Source of the DNA: Meridianimarinicoccus aquatilis
GTDB taxonomy: Bacteria > Pseudomonadota > Alphaproteobacteria > Rhodobacterales > Rhodobacteraceae
NCBI RefSeq assembly: GCF_004358675.1
Contig: NZ_SMZO01000011.1
Location: 1-64,000 of the forward strand
Reading direction: 5' to 3'
DNA length: 64,000 nucleotides
The translations under genes and the position numbers were made by a program. Shown here in pieces: positions 59,796-64,000 of the stretch; position 1 is the stretch's first letter, and the number at the start of each line of letters is the position of its first letter. The notes below the pieces were generated by a model. It ran no database searches. It was not told where the DNA came from and was given only the letters and a program-made list of their open reading frames with translations.

Positions 59796-61118
59796 ATGAC
59801 CAACCGACCTGACCCTTCGCGCAGCCTTGCGGTGCCCAGCGGCAGATTTGTCCGGCTGGCCCGGTTCGGGAGTATGGCGGGGGGTGTCGCTGGTAATATG
59901 GCTGTCACTGGCGCGAAAGAGGCGATCAGCGGGCGACGCCCCACTCTTCAACAGCTTCTAATGACGCCAGCCAATGCGACCCGCATCACGCGCGAGTTGG
60001 CACGCATGCGCGGGGCAGCGATGAAGGTGGGCCAACTCGTGTCCATGGAAACGGGCGACTTCCTGCCGCCTGAATTGGCTGATATCCTGTCTCGACTGCG
60101 TGCACAGGCCGATTTCATGCCGCCCAAGCAGCTTCGCACGGTTCTGTCGTCAGCTTGGGGGCGTGATTTTACGGGTCGGTTTGACCGGTTTGATGTGCGC
60201 CCCATCGCGGCGGCCTCCATCGGTCAAGTGCACCGCGCCCGTACAAAAGACGGGGCTGACCTTGCGATCAAGGTGCAGTATCCCGGCGTACGGCGCAGCA
60301 TCGATGCGGACGTGGATAACGTGGCAAGCCTGATCCGCCTGACCGGGCTTTTGCCCAGCGATCTGGACATCGCGCCCTTGCTCGCCGAGGCCAAGAGGCA
60401 ACTTCACGAGGAAGCAGATTACGAGCGCGAGGGCCGGTTCCTTGGCCGATTCAGCGCGGTGTTGTCGAATGCGCCAGAATTCGCTGTGCCATCGCTCCAT
60501 GCAGAGCTGAGCACGAAAGATGTGCTGGCCATGAGCTTCATTCCCGGCGTCGCGGTGGAGGATCTGATCACAGCCCCGCAAGAGACACGGGATACCGTAA
60601 TGACGCGGCTTGTTGCGTTGGTGCTGCGCGAGCTTTTCGAATTTCGGATGATGCAGACTGATCCGAACTTTGCCAATTATCGGTGGTGCGCAGATACGGG
60701 CCGCGTTGTGCTTTTGGATTTTGGTGCGACACGGGAGTTCCCCGCCGCCGTGACCGATGCTTATCTTCGCCTGTTGAAGGCCGGCGTTGCTCAAGACAAG
60801 CTCGCAATGGCCGATGCCGGGCGCGACGTGGGTTTCATCGACGCGCGAACGACTGCCGCGCACGAGGACATTTTGCTGAACATGTTCGACATGGTGATGG
60901 TGCCGCTTCGCAAGCCGGGCATTTACGACTTTGGGGCTTCTGATTTGGCGGCGCGGCTGCGTGCCGAAGGTATGGTTTTGGGGGAGGGGCGCGATTTCTG
61001 GACGATCCCGCCCATGGACACGCTCTACCTTCAACGCAAGATCGCGGGGATGTTTCTGCTGGCAACGCGGCTACAGGCACGTGTGCCTGTGTCTGATCTC
61101 GTTCGTCCGTACCTTTAG
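59796..61118 (+). CDS. ABC1/UbiB-family atypical kinase-like protein
   Basis: 440 residues. KxGQ motif in MKVGQLVSMETGD, AAASIGQVHRA, the nucleotide Lys in LAIKVQYPGV, QTDPNFANYR and the LLDFGATRE Asp. UbiB-type proteins are needed for coenzyme Q synthesis as ATPases. This one lacks clear C-terminal membrane helices and may be a paralogue with a different role. Its stop codon overlaps that of the convergent caspase-like gene. Confidence 0.9.
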   Translation: MTNRPDPSRSLAVPSGRFVRLARFGSMAGGVAGNMAVTGAKEAISGRRPTLQQLLMTPANATRITRELARMRGAAMKVGQLVSMETGDFLPPELADILSRLRAQADFMPPKQLRTVLSSAWGRDFTGRFDRFDVRPIAAASIGQVHRARTKDGADLAIKVQYPGVRRSIDADVDNVASLIRLTGLLPSDLDIAPLLAEAKRQLHEEADYEREGRFLGRFSAVLSNAPEFAVPSLHAELSTKDVLAMSFIPGVAVEDLITAPQETRDTVMTRLVALVLRELFEFRMMQTDPNFANYRWCADTGRVVLLDFGATREFPAAVTDAYLRLLKAGVAQDKLAMADAGRDVGFIDARTTAAHEDILLNMFDMVMVPLRKPGIYDFGASDLAARLRAEGMVLGEGRDFWTIPPMDTLYLQRKIAGMFLLATRLQARVPVSDLVRPYL

Positions 61119-61597
61119 GCGGGCTGCTGGCTGAGCGTGCGAAAGCCAGAAAGCCCGTCTAGGCAAGCCATCGGATCAAGGCAGTTGGGGCTTGCAAAGC
61201 CGGCCCTCAAAATCGCTGAGATTTTGAGAAGGGCATCGATTTCGAAGCTTCCCTGTGGTCCAGTGACTGAACGTGCCCCAGCGTCCAGCCACGCTGCACC
61301 CAGTCCGTCAGCCGCCGCTCCGTGGCAGGTCAGGGCGATCACTCGCGCCAAGGGCGGCACATCGTTGGGGATGTGATCTGCCCGGATGCCGCGAAACCCA
61401 AGCCATGCACGCGGCGTCGAGTGACCCAAGTAAACCAGCGACGCGCCGGGTTTAAGGGCGGCAAACAGGTCGTCACGCGTGCTGTCGGCCCCGTCGAAAT
61501 AAGTCGCGCGGCAAGGTCCGTCCCGCCACAGGGCGGCCTCGCGCATGAATTGTCGGTCCCATTGCGCTGCAACGATCAGCGCACCGTCACGCGGCAT
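61115..61597 (-). CDS. Small caspase-like (CHAT-type) domain protein
   Basis: 160 residues, soluble. After a first beta-strand (GALIVAA) it shows SLVYLGHSTPRAWLGF with His59 and VIALTCHGAAADGLGAAWLDAGA with Cys91, the spacing and context of the His-Cys dyad in clan CD (caspase/CHAT/gingipain-like) peptidases. The VTGPQGSFEIDAL that follows fits the next strand. The ATG at 61597 lies 11 bases inside the end of the large repeat gene, so the two are translationally coupled and probably act together. Longer upstream starts would overlap that gene much further. No prosegment or TPR is attached. Protease activity is an inference. Confidence 0.6.
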   Translation of the reverse strand: MPRDGALIVAAQWDRQFMREAALWRDGPCRATYFDGADSTRDDLFAALKPGASLVYLGHSTPRAWLGFRGIRADHIPNDVPPLARVIALTCHGAAADGLGAAWLDAGARSVTGPQGSFEIDALLKISAILRAGFASPNCLDPMACLDGLSGFRTLSQQPA

Positions 61598-64000
61598 TGC
61601 GTACAGCGTTGATATAGGGGTCCCACTCTGTCGTGGGCAGCGGCGGCACAGCCAGATGCGCACGGACGAACCAGTGCATGACGATCTGACCCTGCTGTTC
61701 GACATTGAACGCGCGAATGTCGCCATTTGCGTTATTCAGGGCCGTCTCTGCCCCCGCGCCGGCCAAAACCCCGTTGGCATCAATGAATGTCAGGACTGTC
61801 GGGGGTGTCTGATGGTCCTGAGTGAGCGAAATGTTCGCCGTGTCGGTATAGCCATAGTTATAGGCGGCATTCCCCTGCGGCATCAGGGCCATCGCGTGTG
61901 CGATATAGACGGGCCCTTCGGTTTCCCCCTGCCAGACATGGGTCATTTCGTGGATGAAGGTCCAACGCTCCAGCCCGATGGTGCCCGCGTCGTCGATCTG
62001 CACACCGCCTGCCACGTCGAAATTGATCAAGTTCATGCCGACAAATGCACGGCTGTCGGGGCTGCCAGACAGGGCTTGTTGCGCATTGAACAGGATTTCG
62101 TTGTCCGGCCCCTCGCTCGAGATGAACACCCGATCTAGGTCGATTGTGTTGCCAAAGACCAACTGAGCATCGGCGCGTTCGACCGCCACCAGTGGGCGGA
62201 AACTGGGCAACAGGGTCAGAAGCGACGCAATGACCACACCCAGCAACCCGCCACCGATTTCGATCGCTCCGTCGATGATGTCTGCGGCGGCCTCGCCCAG
62301 GCGGTCCAGTGCAAGGGTCACCGCTTGGATGATGGCATCCCCGCGCGCCTCTATTTCGCGGAAAATGTCGCCGACGGTATTGTTCAGCGCCCGCATTGCC
62401 GCGACCACGTGATCGCGGAAGGCATCGGGTTCGCGCAAAGTCGCCACCAGAAGATCCCCAGCGATGCCGCCCACGTGCAGGATGCCGCGCACAACTTCCA
62501 ACACAAGCTGCGCGCTTTCATCGGCGATGGTCACAACCAGATCGGCCAGCGCATGGCCGGCGCGAAGCAGCCCTTCGGTGACTTTTGCGACACCTTCAAT
62601 GAAGTCTTTTTCCAGATAAACCAGCAAGTAATCCACCTGATTTTCCAGAACAAATGTTGCCCATCCAAGGAAGTCCCACACCACGTCACCAAGCCGTGCG
62701 GCCAATGCGCCAAGGTGGCGGTAGGCATCGATCAACCGCTCGCCGATGCTTTCCCACGCAAACAGAACCGACGCGAGGGCGTCGCGCGAAATGCCAATCG
62801 CCCAGTCCAGAGCTTCGGTAATTTTGCCATTTACGTACCGCACAGCCGATAACACACCGTGCCACACGTCACTGACCATGTCTTCGGCCGTTTCAAGCGC
62901 CCATTGCAGAACATCGCCCACAGGTCCGGCGGCTTCGAGAATGCCAAACACGATCCGGCGCAGCGCGAAATAGCCATCAGCGACCACCGCGCCCAACAAT
63001 TCAGCGATGGCGATGCCTGCGTCCATCGCCGCGCGGACAAGGCTGACGGTGTTTTCATAGGTGAATGTCAGAACAGCACCCACGAATTCCGCGACCGTGC
63101 GGCCAAGTGCAATGGCTGCGGCGATCACTTGCGACAGGACGTCCACTGCAAGGCCGAACAATTCGACGATCAGGCCTGCAAATGTTCTGCCCAGATCAAA
63201 CGCGGCCTGCACGGTCTTGCGGATGATGGACACCGCTGCGCCGGCAAGAGAGGCGAACACGTCGATCAAGCGCAGCCCGGTGCGCAGCAAAAGGTCCAAT
63301 ACACGGCGCATGACCGACGCGACTTGGGTTGCGGCCCACGCCGCCAAATCAAGGACGGTTTCACCTAGCGCCACAAGCGCGCGCACTGTTGCCTCCAGCA
63401 CGTCGATGGCTGCGTTGATGGCTGCGGTCAAAAGCTGCGCAACGCTTTGGCCGATGTCGCGCAGCGCCCGAACCAGCGCTGTCAAAGCCGACAGGGGGCG
63501 TGTGACCACCGCGACCAGCAATTCGCCGAGAGACTGACCAATATCCATAAGGGCACGCACAGTGGCAATCAGCACATCACCTGCTGCGGACAAAACCGAT
63601 GCCAGCAGGCGCGCAACTGTTTGCCCTGCATCCAACAGCGCTTGCACAACTTGGCTGACCGTTGCCGCTGCGAGGTTCGCGGCCCAAACCAAGACGTCAG
63701 CCACGTCTGACAGTGTCTCTACGACCGCATCGAAGACGTCGGTCAAAACACCCGCGGCCTGCGTCAAAGCCCACGCACCCAAGTCAGCTAACGTGCGCCC
63801 GGCCTCGATCATGGCGCGTGCAAATTTCCGAAGCGCTTCAAGTCCCGCAGACAGGGCTCCCGCCATGATCGACGCAATCGTTTCGCCTGCCTCGATCAGC
63901 GATTCAACAAGATCGGCGACTTGGTCGATGGTCCATGACACAACGGCGCCGGCCATTTCGGCAATGGAGCGGCCAGCGTCAATGATCGCATCGACAACGC
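61587..64000 (-). CDS. Giant 29-residue-repeat protein with C-terminal zincin-like domain (5' truncated)
   Basis: The frame is open through the right edge. The Met at 63956 is internal, since the repeat pattern continues upstream of it in perfect register. Numbering from that Met, residues 1 to about 350 are strict 29-residue helical repeats (pattern A-L-x-D-x-G-Q-T-x-A-x-L). Conserved Gly recur at 24, 53, 111, 140, 169, 198, 227, 256, 285 and 314, and degenerate copies run to about 570. Then comes a globular domain with HEMTH at 669-673 followed by VWQ, plus NVEQQGQIVMHWF near the end. This resembles DUF4157/Vgr-associated zincin-like domains of secreted or injected proteins. No Lys occurs in the first about 240 residues, and Ala/Val/Leu dominate. 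The role is unknown. A toxin, effector or surface protein is possible. Confidence 0.72.
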   Translation of the reverse strand, partial: VVDAIIDAGRSIAEMAGAVVSWTIDQVADLVESLIEAGETIASIMAGALSAGLEALRKFARAMIEAGRTLADLGAWALTQAAGVLTDVFDAVVETLSDVADVLVWAANLAAATVSQVVQALLDAGQTVARLLASVLSAAGDVLIATVRALMDIGQSLGELLVAVVTRPLSALTALVRALRDIGQSVAQLLTAAINAAIDVLEATVRALVALGETVLDLAAWAATQVASVMRRVLDLLLRTGLRLIDVFASLAGAAVSIIRKTVQAAFDLGRTFAGLIVELFGLAVDVLSQVIAAAIALGRTVAEFVGAVLTFTYENTVSLVRAAMDAGIAIAELLGAVVADGYFALRRIVFGILEAAGPVGDVLQWALETAEDMVSDVWHGVLSAVRYVNGKITEALDWAIGISRDALASVLFAWESIGERLIDAYRHLGALAARLGDVVWDFLGWATFVLENQVDYLLVYLEKDFIEGVAKVTEGLLRAGHALADLVVTIADESAQLVLEVVRGILHVGGIAGDLLVATLREPDAFRDHVVAAMRALNNTVGDIFREIEARGDAIIQAVTLALDRLGEAAADIIDGAIEIGGGLLGVVIASLLTLLPSFRPLVAVERADAQLVFGNTIDLDRVFISSEGPDNEILFNAQQALSGSPDSRAFVGMNLINFDVAGGVQIDDAGTIGLERWTFIHEMTHVWQGETEGPVYIAHAMALMPQGNAAYNYGYTDTANISLTQDHQTPPTVLTFIDANGVLAGAGAETALNNANGDIRAFNVEQQGQIVMHWFVRAHLAVPPLPTTEWDPYINAVRNAA
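62907..64000 (-). repeat. In-frame 87-bp tandem repeats coding for 29-residue helical units
   Basis: Twelve or more consecutive units in exact phase, including one that lies before base 63956 and runs out of the window. The protein pattern is better kept than the DNA, so the repeats are old and under selection. Weaker copies continue to about 62250. Confidence 0.8.

Noticed and set aside
62859-63368. Plus-strand open frames opposite the repeat protein
   Set aside because: They mirror the periodic coding repeats on the minus strand; the periodic signal is explained by the minus-strand protein.
1-64000. tRNA, rRNA, tmRNA, CRISPR arrays, IS elements or prophage
   Set aside because: None recognised by eye in the gaps; a covariance-model scan would be needed to exclude small RNAs.

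Overview
The window looks like a piece of a marine-type alphaproteobacterial chromosome, most likely Rhodobacterales (Roseobacter group). The evidence is the alphaproteobacterial AddAB pair, the Tim44-like/Smr/FxsA/SecB/DnaQ/CoaE/AroE/Maf block, the mnmE-mnmG-rsmG-parA-parB block, long-form HPF next to PtsN and LptABC, short RNase D, and moderately high GC. It is almost entirely core genome. No rRNA, tRNA, CRISPR array, insertion sequence or prophage was recognised.

Layout. 1-4.5 kb: addB (5' truncated), addA, trxA. 4.7-8.6 kb: an exported molybdopterin-domain-like protein without cysteine, a large hybrid histidine kinase and a LuxR-type response regulator. 8.6-11.8 kb: hslV and hslU on opposite strands with an MFS gene between them. 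11.9-17.15 kb: smr, a Tim44-like adaptor, fxsA, secB and the leftward maf-aroE-coaE-dnaQ operon. 17.14-17.54 kb: a non-coding, AT-richer interval with two perfect and two near-perfect DnaA boxes, probably the chromosomal origin. 17.5-24.9 kb: hemJ, rho, mnmE, mnmG, rsmG, parA and parB, all rightward, with three perfect parS palindromes inside mnmG and rsmG. 24.9-32.7 kb: hemW-rdgB-rph leftward, hrcA-grpE rightward, mutS, and a GNAT gene ending early at an amber codon. 32.9-44.6 kb: maeB, exported msrA, a DUF2853 gene, a LOG-family gene, dapD, a small unknown gene, dapE, rnr, a lytic transglycosylase, radC. 44.6-47.9 kb: dnaK-dnaJ. 48.1-51.6 kb: alkB, cysQ, kdsB, galU. 51.6-56.4 kb: rnd-kdsD-lptC-lptA-lptB and hpf-ptsN. 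56.4-61.1 kb: an unknown gene, a VOC protein divergent from a LysR regulator, a ring-cleaving-dioxygenase-like protein, an ABC1/UbiB-like kinase. 61.1-64 kb: a caspase-like gene overlapping the end of a very long repeat protein that runs off the window.

Themes. Transcription diverges around 17.3 kb, as expected on the two leading strands at an origin, and parABS lies 3-8 kb away. This is the same neighbourhood as the Caulobacter origin. Heat-shock genes (hrcA-grpE, dnaK-dnaJ, hslV/hslU) recur, and hrcA and dnaK have matching RpoH-like promoters. KdsD, KdsB and LptABC form a Kdo/LPS-export theme.

The most unusual element is the right end. It encodes a protein of at least about 800 residues built from 29-residue alpha-helical repeats in strict register. 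It ends in an HExxHxWQ zincin-like domain resembling DUF4157/Vgr-associated domains, and is followed by a small protein with a predicted His-Cys caspase-like dyad. This pair is the best candidate for an undescribed system here. Its partners, if any, lie beyond base 64000.
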